From contig NZ_AP019379.1 of assembly GCF_006741185.1 (NCBI RefSeq), positions 62,001-126,000 on the forward strand: 64,000 nucleotides of DNA. The letters are read 5' to 3'. This document shows, one piece after another, positions 1 to 12,106 of the stretch. The translations under genes and the position numbers were made by a program. The notes below the pieces were generated by a model. The model saw nothing but the letters and a program-made list of their open reading frames with translations. It was not told where the DNA came from and made no database searches. Position 1 is the first letter of the stretch. Each line of letters begins with the position of its first letter. The DNA comes from Buchnera aphidicola (Nipponaphis monzeni) (GTDB lineage Bacteria; Pseudomonadota; Gammaproteobacteria; Enterobacterales; Enterobacteriaceae).

Positions 1-753
1 AACAAAATAGTAAATAGTAAAGAATTATTATATTTAAACCCCAATAGAATTTGGAAAGAAACTGAAAAAGCCATGAAAACTAATAATCCACACATATTTT
101 TTCAAATTCTACACTATTGCCATGTATTGCCATCTTTATTTCCTGAATTACATGCAATCATTTTAACTCACAAAAAAATACATTTATATAATCTTACACA
201 AAATTTATATGAAACTTGTTTTAAAGCGTTAGCTAAAATATCATTAGTAACTAACGAAATTGATATCAAATTTGCTTATTTATTTCAACAATTAAGTTTA
301 CCAAACCACTATTTTACGTATAATTCACTTTTGTTACGCAATTTATTTATCATTAATATGATTAACAAACTATGTAAACGTTTAAACATTCCTAATTATA
401 TCAAAAAGTTATCTAACTTAATAATGAATCATCAACATTTTTTATGTACTCTATGTTATCAATCATCTGAATTTATTGTGCAATTATTTTATAAAATTGA
501 TGCTTGGAGAAAACCTATTGTAATAGACAAATTATCTTTTTTAATAAATTATATTTGTCGTGATAGTAACATTTATATTGGAAATAATTTTTTTAGACCT
601 GGAAACTATTTAAAAGAAATATTTAATATTGCACATAACGTTTCAATTAAAAAAATTATTATGTTCAAAAATATAAAAGGATGTGCTATACGAAAAATTT
701 TTATACAACATAGAATAAATGCTATTAATATTTGGAAATCTAAATTATATTAA
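1..753 (+). CDS. cca: CCA-adding enzyme (tRNA nucleotidyltransferase), 3' part
   Basis: This is the C-terminal part of the enzyme that adds or repairs the CCA end of tRNAs. The frame is open from base 1, so the true start lies outside the window; the first internal ATG (73) is not the start. The residues read before it (LNPNRIWKETEKAM) match the E. coli Cca segment around VWKETENAL, and the match continues to the end through IDAWRKP and KNIKGCAIRKI. In E. coli this half holds an HD phosphohydrolase domain. Here the HD signature of LCHDLGKG reads LFQQLSLP and the nearby RHHGHG histidines are gone, so the phosphohydrolase activity is probably lost while the N-terminal nucleotidyltransferase (outside the window) may remain. 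The gene matters here because the tRNA-Lys, tRNA-Ala-like and tRNA-Val(GAC) genes in the window do not encode CCA. Its 3' end overlaps the convergent uppP by 9 bp. Confidence 0.93.
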   Translation, partial: NKIVNSKELLYLNPNRIWKETEKAMKTNNPHIFFQILHYCHVLPSLFPELHAIILTHKKIHLYNLTQNLYETCFKALAKISLVTNEIDIKFAYLFQQLSLPNHYFTYNSLLLRNLFIINMINKLCKRLNIPNYIKKLSNLIMNHQHFLCTLCYQSSEFIVQLFYKIDAWRKPIVIDKLSFLINYICRDSNIYIGNNFFRPGNYLKEIFNIAHNVSIKKIIMFKNIKGCAIRKIFIQHRINAINIWKSKLY

Positions 754-1566
754 TAAAAATAATATTATAATAATAATTCTATAAATTATAAAGGGATAAA
801 ATGAATAATTTGTAATTATAAATAATGTTTTTCTTATTGTTAACATTGAAATTGAAAAAGAAATAATTAATCCAATAATATATAAGATAAAATTTTTAAA
901 TAATATTTCTTTTGATAATTCAATTATATTTAAAATAGATACACCGAAAAGTATTGGTATTGCAATGATAAAAGAATAATTTACTGCAATGGATTTTTCA
1001 ACACCTAAAAGTATAGCGCCCGATACTGTAGTTCCTAATCTAGAGCACCCAGGACATAATGCTATGCATTGTATCAGACCTATTAAAAATGCTTGTAAAT
1101 AAGATATCTTTTTCAGATTTTTAATTTTTTTATTTTTTTTTACAATAATTTCACTAAATAATAATAACATAGTACCAATAATTAAAGAATATAACATATT
1201 CTTTGAATTAGTTAAACATGTTATTTTAGAATAAATTAAAAGACCAATTAAAATAATAGGGAAAATACTTAAAAAAATATGTAATATTGTTATATTTTTG
1301 TATCGATAATTTGTTTTAATTAATTTATTAAACGAAAAATAAAATATTGCCATCCATTTTTTCTTAAAAATTATCAATAAAGAAAAAACAGATCCTAATT
1401 GTACAAATGATTCAATAAAAATTATCTGATTAGAATTAATATTAACTAGTTTTCCAAATAAAATCAAATGCAAAGTAGAAGATATAGGAAAAATTTCAGT
1501 AATTGCTTCAATAACTGCGATAATAAATATATTAAATATGCTAGTAATATCATTAGTAAAAATCAT
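745..1566 (-). CDS. uppP: Undecaprenyl-diphosphatase (BacA/UppP)
   Basis: Integral membrane phosphatase that recycles undecaprenyl pyrophosphate to the monophosphate carrier used for peptidoglycan precursors. The 273-residue product has the usual family length and about eight hydrophobic segments. The two signature motifs are visible: an ExxxE-type motif near residues 19-23 running into the FPISSTLHL segment, and PGCSRLGTT near residues 172-180, with the catalytic arginine of the PGxSRSxxT family motif retained. The gene is convergent with cca, overlapping its end by 9 bp, and lies downstream of crr, from which it is separated by a GC-rich hairpin. The ATG at 1566 is the first usable start. 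No strong ribosome binding site is apparent. Confidence 0.93.
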   Translation of the reverse strand: MIFTNDITSIFNIFIIAVIEAITEIFPISSTLHLILFGKLVNINSNQIIFIESFVQLGSVFSLLIIFKKKWMAIFYFSFNKLIKTNYRYKNITILHIFLSIFPIILIGLLIYSKITCLTNSKNMLYSLIIGTMLLLFSEIIVKKNKKIKNLKKISYLQAFLIGLIQCIALCPGCSRLGTTVSGAILLGVEKSIAVNYSFIIAIPILFGVSILNIIELSKEILFKNFILYIIGLIISFSISMLTIRKTLFIITNYSFYPFIIYRIIIIILFLLI

Positions 1567-1641
1567 ATTTTACTCTAAACAATTTATTTATTGTTATTAT
1601 AACAATGTTTAAAATATAAATTTTATCATATTATAATAAAT

Positions 1642-1664
1642 AACGGCACTAAAATTGTGCCGTT
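1642..1664 (-). terminator. Probable terminator of the ptsHI-crr transcript
   Basis: AACGGCAC and GTGCCGTT form a perfect 8-bp stem around a 7-nt loop. The G+C content is very unusual for this A+T-rich spacer. It lies 17 bp past the crr stop codon and is followed on the minus strand by an A/T-rich stretch rather than a pure T run. Confidence 0.7.
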
Positions 1665-1680
1665 TATAATATTAATAAAT

Positions 1681-2184
1681 TTATTTTTCGATCAACATTA
1701 TTATAGTTTTTCCAGCAACAACTTTTCCTGACATTTTTTTTAAACTTTTAAATTTCTCAATATTAGATATAACAATTGGAGTTAATATAGATTTAGCATT
1801 TTTTTTTAAAAAATTTAAATCATAATCTATAATTGAATCTCCTTTTTTTACTCGCATTTGTTGTGTTATTTTTCGTTTAAAACCCCTGCCTTTTAATTGC
1901 ACAGTATCAATACCAAAATGAACAAATAATTCTACATTATCATCAGATTTTATTGAAAAAGCATGTAATGTATTAAAAATTTTGTGAATAATTCCATCTA
2001 CGGGTGATACAATACTTTTCCCAGAAGGTTTTATAGCTATTCCATCACCTACAATTTTCTTAGAAAAAATTTCATCTGGTACATTTTCAATAGGAATGAT
2101 TTCTCCAGATATAGGTGCTACTATTTGTATAGTATATTTTAAATTATTTTTTTTATTACTAAAAAAAGAAGATAACAATCCCAT
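1681..2184 (-). CDS. crr: PTS glucose-specific enzyme IIA component
   Basis: Cytoplasmic phosphocarrier that accepts phosphate from HPr and passes it to a membrane IIB domain during sugar uptake. The 167-residue length is close to the 169 of E. coli. The active-site histidine sits in LFVHFGIDT (about residue 88), and the EIIA signature continues through VQLKGRGF. The ATG at 2184 is preceded by an AAGGA ribosome binding site. It is the last gene of the ptsH-ptsI-crr unit, 34 bp after ptsI, and a hairpin follows it. No IIBC sugar permease lies in the window, so the membrane partner must be encoded elsewhere. Confidence 0.97.
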   Translation of the reverse strand: MGLLSSFFSNKKNNLKYTIQIVAPISGEIIPIENVPDEIFSKKIVGDGIAIKPSGKSIVSPVDGIIHKIFNTLHAFSIKSDDNVELFVHFGIDTVQLKGRGFKRKITQQMRVKKGDSIIDYDLNFLKKNAKSILTPIVISNIEKFKSLKKMSGKVVAGKTIIMLIEK

Positions 2185-2218
2185 TTATTTTGTCCTTGAA
2201 AAATTAATTAAATAATTA

Positions 2219-3931
2219 CTATTCAGTAAATTGATCAATTATGTTCAATATACCTTTTGACGTTGCCTGACATAATGCTTTTTTTGCCATTTGTTTTGAA
2301 TTTTTAAAATTACTCTTTCTAATAATGTTTTTAATAATAGGAATAGATGGAGCATTCATACTAAATTCATCAATACCTATACCTATTAATAATGTTGTAG
2401 CTCTAGTATCTGCTGCAAGCTCTCCACATATTCCAGTCCACTTACCTCTTTTGTGAGCAGCATCAACTACAATTTTAATTAACTTTAATACAGAAGGACT
2501 CATTGGATCATATAAATTTGATACTAAATTATTTCCTCTATCTACAGCTAAAGTATATTGAGTTAAATCATTACTACCTATACTAAAAAAATCAACTTCT
2601 TCTGATAAATGTTCAGACATCATAGCTGCAGCAGGTGTTTCAATCATAATTCCAATTTCTAAATTTTCATCAAAAATTAAATTTTCAATTTTTAATTGAT
2701 GTTTAATATTTTTTAATTCTATTTTTAATAATTTAATTTCTTCAACTGAAATAATCATAGGAAACATTATTCTTAATTTTCCAAAAGCAGACGCTCGTAA
2801 AATTGCTCTTAATTGAGTATATAATATTTCTTTTCGAGACATAAAGATTCGAATTGCTCTCCAACCGAGAAAAGGATTATCTTCTTTAGGTAATTGCATA
2901 TACGGTAAATCTTTATCTCCTCCAATATCCATTGTTCTAATAATTACTGATTTGTCTTTCATTGATTGAGCTACTAATTTATAAGCTTCAAATTGTTCAT
3001 TTTCAGAAGGTAAAGACTTTCTTCCCATAAATAAAAATTCAGTACGATATAAACCAATACATTCTGCTCCATATTTTTGTACTCCAAGCATATCATTAGG
3101 AGCACCTATATTAGCACCTATTTCTATTAAATGATTATCTATAGTTTTTGCAGGTAATTTTTTTAATTTATCTAATTGTAATTTATTATTTAAAAACAAT
3201 TTTTTTAAATGTTTTTTTGTATTAATAATAGAATTTATAGGGTTAATATATATTTCATTGTTTAAGCTATCAAGTATAATAAAATCTCCATTTTTTACTT
3301 TTCGAGTTATATTTTTAACGCCCACTATTGCCGGAAGTTCTAATGATCGAGCCATAATAGAAGTATGGGAGGTTTGACTTCCTAAATCAGTGATAAATCC
3401 AAGTATTTTTTTTAAGTTAATTTGAGCTGTTTCTGAAGGTGTTAAATCTTTAGCTATCAAAATTACTTGATCACGTATTAAATCTAACTCACATATTTTA
3501 ATATTTAATATATTTTTAATTAATCTATTACCAATATCTCTTATATCAACTGATCTTTCTTTTAAATAATGGTTATTTAATTTTTCTAAAGTTTTAGCTT
3601 GTTTTTCAATAACATAAAATGTTGCGGCATCTGATGAGTAATATTTTTCTTTAATAAGATAAATTATTTCTTTTTCAAATTCTTCATCTTCTAAAAGCAT
3701 AATATGCCCTGTAAAGATTTCTTCTTTATTTTTACCAACAGTGTGTGCTGCTTTTTGTTTGATTATTTCTAACTGTAAAATAGTTTTTTTTCTAGCATTT
3801 AAAAATTTATTAATTTCATTTTTAGTTTGTTCATAAGGTATTTTGTTTGTATTAATAAGTATTTTTTGCTCATATATAAAAAATGCTTTTCCGAAAGCTA
3901 TGCCCGGCGATACTGGAATACCTGAAATCAT
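2219..3931 (-). CDS. ptsI: PTS enzyme I (phosphoenolpyruvate-protein phosphotransferase)
   Basis: Cytoplasmic kinase that takes phosphate from phosphoenolpyruvate and passes it to HPr. The protein is 570 residues (E. coli 575). The phospho-accepting histidine is in [20 protein letters not shown] (about residue 190). The PEP-binding domain shows [21 protein letters not shown], the GSNDLTQY motif, and the catalytic cysteine in [13 protein letters not shown]. All domains (HPr-binding, phosphohistidine swivel, TIM barrel) are present in order. An AAAGG ribosome binding site precedes the ATG at 3931. It follows ptsH after a 157-bp spacer that contains a GC-rich hairpin. Confidence 0.97.
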   Translation of the reverse strand: MISGIPVSPGIAFGKAFFIYEQKILINTNKIPYEQTKNEINKFLNARKKTILQLEIIKQKAAHTVGKNKEEIFTGHIMLLEDEEFEKEIIYLIKEKYYSSDAATFYVIEKQAKTLEKLNNHYLKERSVDIRDIGNRLIKNILNIKICELDLIRDQVILIAKDLTPSETAQINLKKILGFITDLGSQTSHTSIMARSLELPAIVGVKNITRKVKNGDFIILDSLNNEIYINPINSIINTKKHLKKLFLNNKLQLDKLKKLPAKTIDNHLIEIGANIGAPNDMLGVQKYGAECIGLYRTEFLFMGRKSLPSENEQFEAYKLVAQSMKDKSVIIRTMDIGGDKDLPYMQLPKEDNPFLGWRAIRIFMSRKEILYTQLRAILRASAFGKLRIMFPMIISVEEIKLLKIELKNIKHQLKIENLIFDENLEIGIMIETPAAAMMSEHLSEEVDFFSIGSNDLTQYTLAVDRGNNLVSNLYDPMSPSVLKLIKIVVDAAHKRGKWTGICGELAADTRATTLLIGIGIDEFSMNAPSIPIIKNIIRKSNFKNSKQMAKKALCQATSKGILNIIDQFTE

Positions 3932-4014
3932 AACGTGCCTTTTTTGTAAATTTAATTATTTTAAAATAAATAATGACTATACTTAAGACAATAAAATTAT
4001 TATTAATCTAATTC

Positions 4015-4040
4015 ACCGGAAGTAAAATTCTTCTTCCGGT
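4015..4040 (-). promoter_or_regulatory. Hairpin between ptsH and ptsI (partial terminator or RNA stabiliser)
   Basis: ACCGGAAG and CTTCCGGT pair perfectly over 8 bp with a 10-nt loop. It lies 48 bp past the ptsH stop, inside the operon. No T run follows on the minus strand. A role in lowering ptsI relative to ptsH, or in protecting the ptsH mRNA end, is inference. Confidence 0.55.
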
Positions 4041-4088
4041 AATAATTATTTTTTAAAGATAATATTTTTTTTTCTAAAAAATAATAAT

Positions 4089-4346
4089 TTATTTTAATTT
4101 TGTCATCAAATTTGAAAGATATTCTATTGCTTCTTTTTCATCTATACCTTCTGCTGATAATCTAATAATGCTATTATGTACAAGTTCAAGAGTTTGCAAT
4201 TTAAATAAACTTTTCGCGTTTGTAGTTTTTCCTTGATTTGTTATAGTAATATTTGAAGAAAATTTTTTTGCAGCTTGTACAAATTGAGCAGCTGGTCTCG
4301 TATGTAACCCATTAACTGCTTTAATTACAATATCTCTATGTAGCAT
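4089..4346 (-). CDS. ptsH: PTS phosphocarrier protein HPr
   Basis: Small cytoplasmic phosphocarrier linking enzyme I to the EIIA proteins. Its 85 residues match the E. coli length. The phosphorylated histidine is in NGLHTRPAAQF (about residue 15), and the serine-46 region is kept in TNAKSLFKLQTLEL. The ATG at 4346 has a strong AAGGGGG ribosome binding site about 6 nt upstream, fitting high expression as first gene of the unit. The promoter must lie in the long spacer above 4346. Confidence 0.97.
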   Translation of the reverse strand: MLHRDIVIKAVNGLHTRPAAQFVQAAKKFSSNITITNQGKTTNAKSLFKLQTLELVHNSIIRLSAEGIDEKEAIEYLSNLMTKLK

Positions 4347-7292
<2,946 letters not shown>

Positions 7293-7329
7293 GAAAATAT
7301 ATAAATTAACCAATAATGATGAAATATTT

Positions 7330-7402
7330 TGGGTCGTGCAGGATTCGAACCTGCGACCAATTGATTAAAAGTCAACTGCTCTACCAACTGAGCTAACGAC
7401 CC
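7330..7402 (-). tRNA. tRNA-Lys(TTT)
   Basis: Full cloverleaf on the minus strand: acceptor GGGTCGT with ACGACCC, D arm GCTCAGTTGGTAGAGC, anticodon loop CTTTTAA giving anticodon TTT, and T arm with GGTTCGAATCC. The discriminator base is A. CCA is not encoded. It lies just downstream of tRNA-Val in the same orientation, a remnant of the valUXY-lysV arrangement that neighbours gltX in E. coli. Confidence 0.96.
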
Positions 7403-7431
7403 TAATTTTGTTAAATAACAGTTTATTACAA

Positions 7432-7507
7432 TGGTAGGTGATGACGGACTCGAACCGCCGACATCCTCCGTGTAAAGGAGGCACTCTGCCAACTGAGTTA
7501 ATCACCT
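7432..7507 (-). tRNA. tRNA-Val(TAC), CCA encoded
   Basis: Cloverleaf on the minus strand: acceptor AGGTGAT with ATCACCT, anticodon stem CCTCC/GGAGG around the loop TTTACAC (anticodon TAC), and T loop TTCGAGT. The encoded 3' end is A-CCA, unlike the other tRNAs in this window. It is the first gene of a two-tRNA unit with tRNA-Lys and has a good promoter just upstream. Confidence 0.96.
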
Positions 7508-7526
7508 ATTTAAATCTATACCTTTC

Positions 7527-7554
7527 ATTGTAAAGGTTAAAGATAATGAGTCAA
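7527..7554 (-). promoter_or_regulatory. sigma70-type promoter of the tRNA-Val/tRNA-Lys unit
   Basis: On the minus strand TTGACT (7549-7554) and TACAAT (7527-7532) are separated by 16 bp, and the tRNA begins about 20 bp below the -10 box. Both hexamers are one base from consensus. This is one of the few clean promoters visible in the window. Confidence 0.65.
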
Positions 7555-7700
7555 TCTTTTTTATTCAAAAAAAGTTTGTTTGCTCATTATTTGATCACTT
7601 TTTATGTATGAACTCTTTTTTTATAATTTATTTAATTATTTAATATATTATTTATTATAAAATAAATTATTTTTTTATTTTTTTAGACTGAAGGATTATC

Positions 7701-9137
7701 ATGACAATAATAACTCGGTTTGCTCCAAGCCCTACTGGTAACATACATATTGGAAATATTCGTACTGCATTATATTCTTGGTTGTTTGCCCGAAAACATA
7801 AAGGGTTATTTATTTTACGTTTCGAAGATACAGATATTAAACGTTGCACTACTAAGTCAAAAAAAGAAATATTAAATGTTTTAAAATGGTTAGGATTAAC
7901 GTGGGATAAAGGTCCTTTTTATCAAAGTGATAGATTAAAATATTATAAAAAATTAATCAATCTTATGTTAAAAACAGGCAATGCATATAAATGTTATTGT
8001 TCAACTGATAGGTTACTTAAATTAAGACAATCACAAATAATTAAAAAGGAAAAAACACGTTACGATGGTCAATGTAGAAATATATTAAACGTGAAAAAAA
8101 TGGGTTTGCCTTTTATTATAAGATTTAAGAATCCAACAGTAGGTTACGTTATTTTTGAAGATGAAATTAAAGGATTGATTAAAATTAATAATAATGAACT
8201 AGATGACTTAGTTATTCAAAGATCGAACGGTATGCCAACATATAATTTCTGTGTTGTTGCAGATGATATAGACATGAATATTACTCATGTTATTAGAGGA
8301 GAAGACCATATTAGTAATACTCCTCGTCAAATTAACATTTATAAAGCTTTAAAACAACCTATTCCTAAATACGTACATCTATCTATGATTTTAGATGCAA
8401 ACGGTAAAAAAATTTCTAAAAGAGAAAATTCAGAACATATAATAAAATATTATAATGAAGGATATTTACCAGAAGCTCTTTTAAATTATATTGTTAGGTT
8501 AGGATGGTCATATGGAAATAAAGAAATTTTCAGTCTCCAAGAAATGCAAAATTTATTTTCTTTAAAATCTATTACCGGATCATCTAGTCGTTTTAATATT
8601 AAAAAATTAGTATCTTTAAATAGATATTATATAAAAAATTTATCTTTAAATAATTTAGTTAAATATCTTAATATTTATTTACTTAAAAATAAAATTAATG
8701 TACAAAATGGCCCTTGTTTATTAGACATAATTGATTTAGTTCGTAATAAATGTAATACATTGACTGATATAATAAGTGTTTGTAATTATTTTTATAGAGA
8801 CAATATTAATTTAAAATTAATCAATTGTGAAAAAAATTTAACTAATGAGTCAATAATACCTTTAAAAATAATATTTAGTTGTTTAAATAATTTGAATAAT
8901 TGGAATATCATTCAAATTAATAAAATAATATTCAATTTACCACAAATTTTAGGTATTAAGATACAAAAAATAGGAATGCCTTTAAGAATTGCTGTCACAG
9001 GTACAAATATATCTGCTAGTATTGATAAAATCATTTTCTATATTGGAAAAAAAAGAACTTTATATCGTATAAAGCAAGCTTTAATTTTTATCATTAATAA
9101 TAAAAATAAAAAATTAAAAAAATGTAAATATATTTAA
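7701..9137 (+). CDS. gltX: Glutamyl-tRNA synthetase
   Basis: Class I aminoacyl-tRNA synthetase that charges tRNA-Glu. The protein is 478 residues (E. coli 471). The HIGH-type motif is in PSPTGNIHIGNIR near the N-terminus and the KMSKS-type motif is GKKISKRE near residues 235-241. The E. coli zinc ligands are kept as CYC near residues 98-100 plus a downstream Y and C in RYDGQC. An AAGGA ribosome binding site stands 7 nt before the ATG. It diverges from the tRNA-Val/tRNA-Lys unit, as in E. coli. The C-terminal 40 residues are unusually lysine- and asparagine-rich. Confidence 0.97.
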   Translation: MTIITRFAPSPTGNIHIGNIRTALYSWLFARKHKGLFILRFEDTDIKRCTTKSKKEILNVLKWLGLTWDKGPFYQSDRLKYYKKLINLMLKTGNAYKCYCSTDRLLKLRQSQIIKKEKTRYDGQCRNILNVKKMGLPFIIRFKNPTVGYVIFEDEIKGLIKINNNELDDLVIQRSNGMPTYNFCVVADDIDMNITHVIRGEDHISNTPRQINIYKALKQPIPKYVHLSMILDANGKKISKRENSEHIIKYYNEGYLPEALLNYIVRLGWSYGNKEIFSLQEMQNLFSLKSITGSSSRFNIKKLVSLNRYYIKNLSLNNLVKYLNIYLLKNKINVQNGPCLLDIIDLVRNKCNTLTDIISVCNYFYRDNINLKLINCEKNLTNESIIPLKIIFSCLNNLNNWNIIQINKIIFNLPQILGIKIQKIGMPLRIAVTGTNISASIDKIIFYIGKKRTLYRIKQALIFIINNKNKKLKKCKYI

Positions 9138-9357
9138 AAAATATTAACCTTCATTTAATAAATTTTTTTATATTATTATCTATATAATCTATTTTCAAAC
9201 GTATCCTTATATACTTTAAAATGTTATATGTATATAATATGTTTTTGAAATATTTGAAATAAAAAATTTTTTTTCATCATATTTATGAATATGAAGTATA
9301 TTTAAAATATATAAATTATTTATTAGTCTTTACAAAAACACTAAATTTATAAAAAAT

Positions 9358-9431
9358 GGGGTTGTAGCTTAGTTTAGTAAATCAGATGCATAGCATACAT
9401 AAGGTTATCGGTTTAAATTCTTCCAACTCCA
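9358..9431 (+). tRNA. Degenerate tRNA-Ala-like gene, possibly a pseudogene
   Basis: A 74-nt sequence with an intact 7-bp acceptor stem (GGGGTTG with CAACTCC, one G-U pair) and an A discriminator. It aligns with tRNA-Ala, whose E. coli GGC form has the anticodon loop ATGGCAT; here the loop is ATAGCAT, giving anticodon AGC. The D stem (GCTT/AATC) has one mismatch and the GG of the D loop reads AG. The anticodon stem (GATGC/ACATA) has two mismatches. The T stem (ATCGG/TCTTC) has three mismatches and the T loop reads TTTAAAT instead of TTCRA. CCA is not encoded. It is either a dying gene or a tRNA with a strongly altered body; on sequence alone I lean towards loss of function. Confidence 0.6.
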
Positions 9432-9818
9432 TATAAAATATATTTTTTAAAGTATATGTTTTGAAACAAAATATTAATATTTTAAATTGTAAAAATAACT
9501 TAATTTAAAACAAATCGTCATTGTATAAAATAAAATTTTTTTAAAAAAAAAATAAAATCACATTTTTAATTTATGAAATATGTTTCAAAATAATAATTAT
9601 TTTTTTTAAAAACAATTATAACTATATATTCAACAATTAATGTTGAATAAATAACCGATATTATTTGTTTCTACAAAAATTTAACATGATATTTACTAAA
9701 TATCATGAATAATATTTATCCAAATATTACTCAAAACATTAGTATATTTAAAGTTAAAATATGGTAACAATATTATACAAAGATTTTTATTTATTTAAAA
9801 AATAAATATTTTTTTAAT
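9432..9818. other. Gene-free spacer between the tRNA-Ala-like gene and fliE
   Basis: About 390 bp without a plausible gene. It contains a T7A10 dyad at 9536-9552, a type of element seen in several spacers of this window. Nothing else is recognised. Confidence 0.5.
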
Positions 9819-10133
9819 TCATAATTGCATATTCATAATTTCTCTATAGGCTGAAATAATTTTATTTTTTATTTGTACTACCATTTGTACTGCTATAGAT
9901 GATTTTTGTATATCAATCATAACATCACTTAGTGATATTTTTTTATCACCAGATTCAAACTTTTTTATATGATTAGCAGCAGTACTTTGAATGTTATTAA
10001 CTTCTGTTATTACATTTTTTAATATTTCAGGAAAATTAATAGTTGTATTTGTTTTATTAACGTTAATTGGTTGTATAACATTATTATCAGTGTTTATATG
10101 ATTAATAAATTTTGTAGTAGGTCCGATAAACAT
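9819..10133 (-). CDS. fliE: Flagellar hook-basal body protein FliE
   Basis: Small rod-base protein that joins the MS ring to the flagellar rod. It is 104 residues, the expected length. The conserved C-terminal half is clear: SLSDVMIDIQKSSIAVQMVVQIKNK-type sequence ending near AYREIMNMQL. AAGGA precedes the ATG at 10133. It is transcribed divergently from fliF, the same arrangement as in enterobacteria, and the 281-bp gap between them must hold both promoters. Confidence 0.93.
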   Translation of the reverse strand: MFIGPTTKFINHINTDNNVIQPINVNKTNTTINFPEILKNVITEVNNIQSTAANHIKKFESGDKKISLSDVMIDIQKSSIAVQMVVQIKNKIISAYREIMNMQL

Positions 10134-10414
10134 AATTATTCCTTATAATTTTTTTGCTAAATGTTTATTTGTAATTTTTATTATTAAAAAATAGATAATT
10201 TAATATCAATATATATATATCAAATATTTTATTAAACACAAATATCCTCATAAACAAAGCATATTATATTATCCACTTTTTTTTGTAACAAAAAGTTATT
10301 TTATCTAAAATTGAATGTAAAATATTAATAAGTTAATACAAATAATTTATTTGTTAATCATTATATGTAAAATTTTAATTAATTTTTTTATTATTAAAAT
10401 AGTAGGACAGTTAT

Positions 10415-12106
10415 ATGAATGTTAATACAAAATCACAATTTAAAAATAATCAAAACTTTAAAAAGTTATTAATACTATTTAATAATAGAAATTATATGCT
10501 TATTATAACTATAATAATTATTATTACCATGTTATTTTCTATTTTTTTTTGGTATAAAAGTCCAAATTATGGGATACTTTATAGTAATTTATCAATAGAA
10601 GATAAAAATGAAGTAATCAAAAAATTAGAAGAAATGCACGTTTCGTACCATCTAGAAAAACAATCAGGCACTATCTTAGTACCTAATGATAAAATATATA
10701 TTTTACGAATAAATTTGTTAAAAAATGGCTTTCCTAAAAGTCCTTATGTTGGATATGAATTATTAGATCAAGAAAGATTTGGAATTAGCCAATTTAATGA
10801 ACAAATAAATTATCAAAGGGCATTAGAAGGTGAATTAGAAAAAACAATTCAACAATTGAATAATATAAAACATGTAACAGTACATTTATCGTTACCTAAA
10901 TCATCTTTATTTTTATATGAAAAAAAAGAACCATCAGCAGCGATTTCTTTAATTATAGATGATAATAAAAAAATTGAATATGAAGAAATACGCGCTATAG
11001 TCCATTTAGTATCAAGTAGTGTATCGGGATTATTGCTTAGTAAAATTACTATTATTGATCAATATGGACATTTATTAAATCAATCTGGACAAGGATATAA
11101 TGAATTAAATAATGCTTGCTTAAATTATACTAATACTATAGAAGAGAAATATAGTAGAAAAATTGAAGAAATTTTAATACCTTTATTCGGAGTAGAAAAT
11201 ATACATGCAAAAGTAACTGTTCAAGTAGATTTTGATTCAAAAGATCGAATGGAAGAAAAATATTCTCCAAATTATTTAAACCAGGGACAATCTGTTCGTT
11301 CTCGTCATGTTGTTTCTAGTACAAAAAATATCAAAAAAAAATTTCTTAATAAAGATAACTATCATAAAAATTATAATGATACTTCTTCACATATATTGAA
11401 AAATAAAAACAATTTAAAAAACAAAATATTTGTTAATAATAATTATAATTATGATAAATATCATTATATACACCCTATTAAAAAACCTTTTGATAACGAT
11501 TCAAAAATAAATTCAGATTATGAAGATACTGTCAACTATGAGTTAAATCATACAATTTTGCATAATAAAGTTAATAAAGGTACTATTAAACGAATATCAG
11601 CAGCGGTAATTATTAATTATTTAAAGTTATCTAATAACCGATTAGTACCATTAACTCCTTATAAAATTACCAAAATAAAAAAACTTATTAAAGAAGTAAT
11701 TGGTTATTCTGAACAAAGAGGTGATTCTTTAGAGGTAGTTAATTCATTATTTTTTTTAACAAATACAACTATTAAATGTAACATCAACAAAAATTTAAAT
11801 AACACTTTAACCAATAAGATATCAAACAACATACATTACGTTATCTTAACAAGTATAATTATACTAATCATTATTATTTTTAAAAAACAAATAGCACGTT
11901 TTATTTCTCAAAAACATAATATTAAAAAAAATAACAATATTAAAAAAGATCAATTATTAAATCAAAATTTAATTAATAAAAATATATTTAATAACAATGA
12001 TTTTTATGATAAAAAATACTTTACACAAGAAATTCAAGAATTACGTAATAGTGATACACACATTATAACAAAAATTATTCGTCACTGGATTAATGAAAAA
12101 TTATGA
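10415..12106 (+). CDS. fliF: Flagellar MS-ring protein FliF
   Basis: Inner-membrane ring that is the base of the flagellar basal body and houses the type III export gate. The protein is 563 residues (E. coli 552). One transmembrane helix lies near residues 28-47 and a second near 460-480, with the periplasmic ring-building motifs between them (YGILYSNLS, GYELLDQERFGISQFNEQINYQRALEGELEKTI segment at about residues 111-143). The C-terminal tail that binds FliG ends in IRHWINEKL. The central periplasmic region (about residues 300-375) is rich in Asn, Lys and Tyr and poorly conserved. AGGAC precedes the ATG. The stop overlaps the fliG start by 4 bp (ATGA), implying coupled translation. Confidence 0.96.
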   Translation: MNVNTKSQFKNNQNFKKLLILFNNRNYMLIITIIIIITMLFSIFFWYKSPNYGILYSNLSIEDKNEVIKKLEEMHVSYHLEKQSGTILVPNDKIYILRINLLKNGFPKSPYVGYELLDQERFGISQFNEQINYQRALEGELEKTIQQLNNIKHVTVHLSLPKSSLFLYEKKEPSAAISLIIDDNKKIEYEEIRAIVHLVSSSVSGLLLSKITIIDQYGHLLNQSGQGYNELNNACLNYTNTIEEKYSRKIEEILIPLFGVENIHAKVTVQVDFDSKDRMEEKYSPNYLNQGQSVRSRHVVSSTKNIKKKFLNKDNYHKNYNDTSSHILKNKNNLKNKIFVNNNYNYDKYHYIHPIKKPFDNDSKINSDYEDTVNYELNHTILHNKVNKGTIKRISAAVIINYLKLSNNRLVPLTPYKITKIKKLIKEVIGYSEQRGDSLEVVNSLFFLTNTTIKCNINKNLNNTLTNKISNNIHYVILTSIIILIIIIFKKQIARFISQKHNIKKNNNIKKDQLLNQNLINKNIFNNNDFYDKKYFTQEIQELRNSDTHIITKIIRHWINEKL

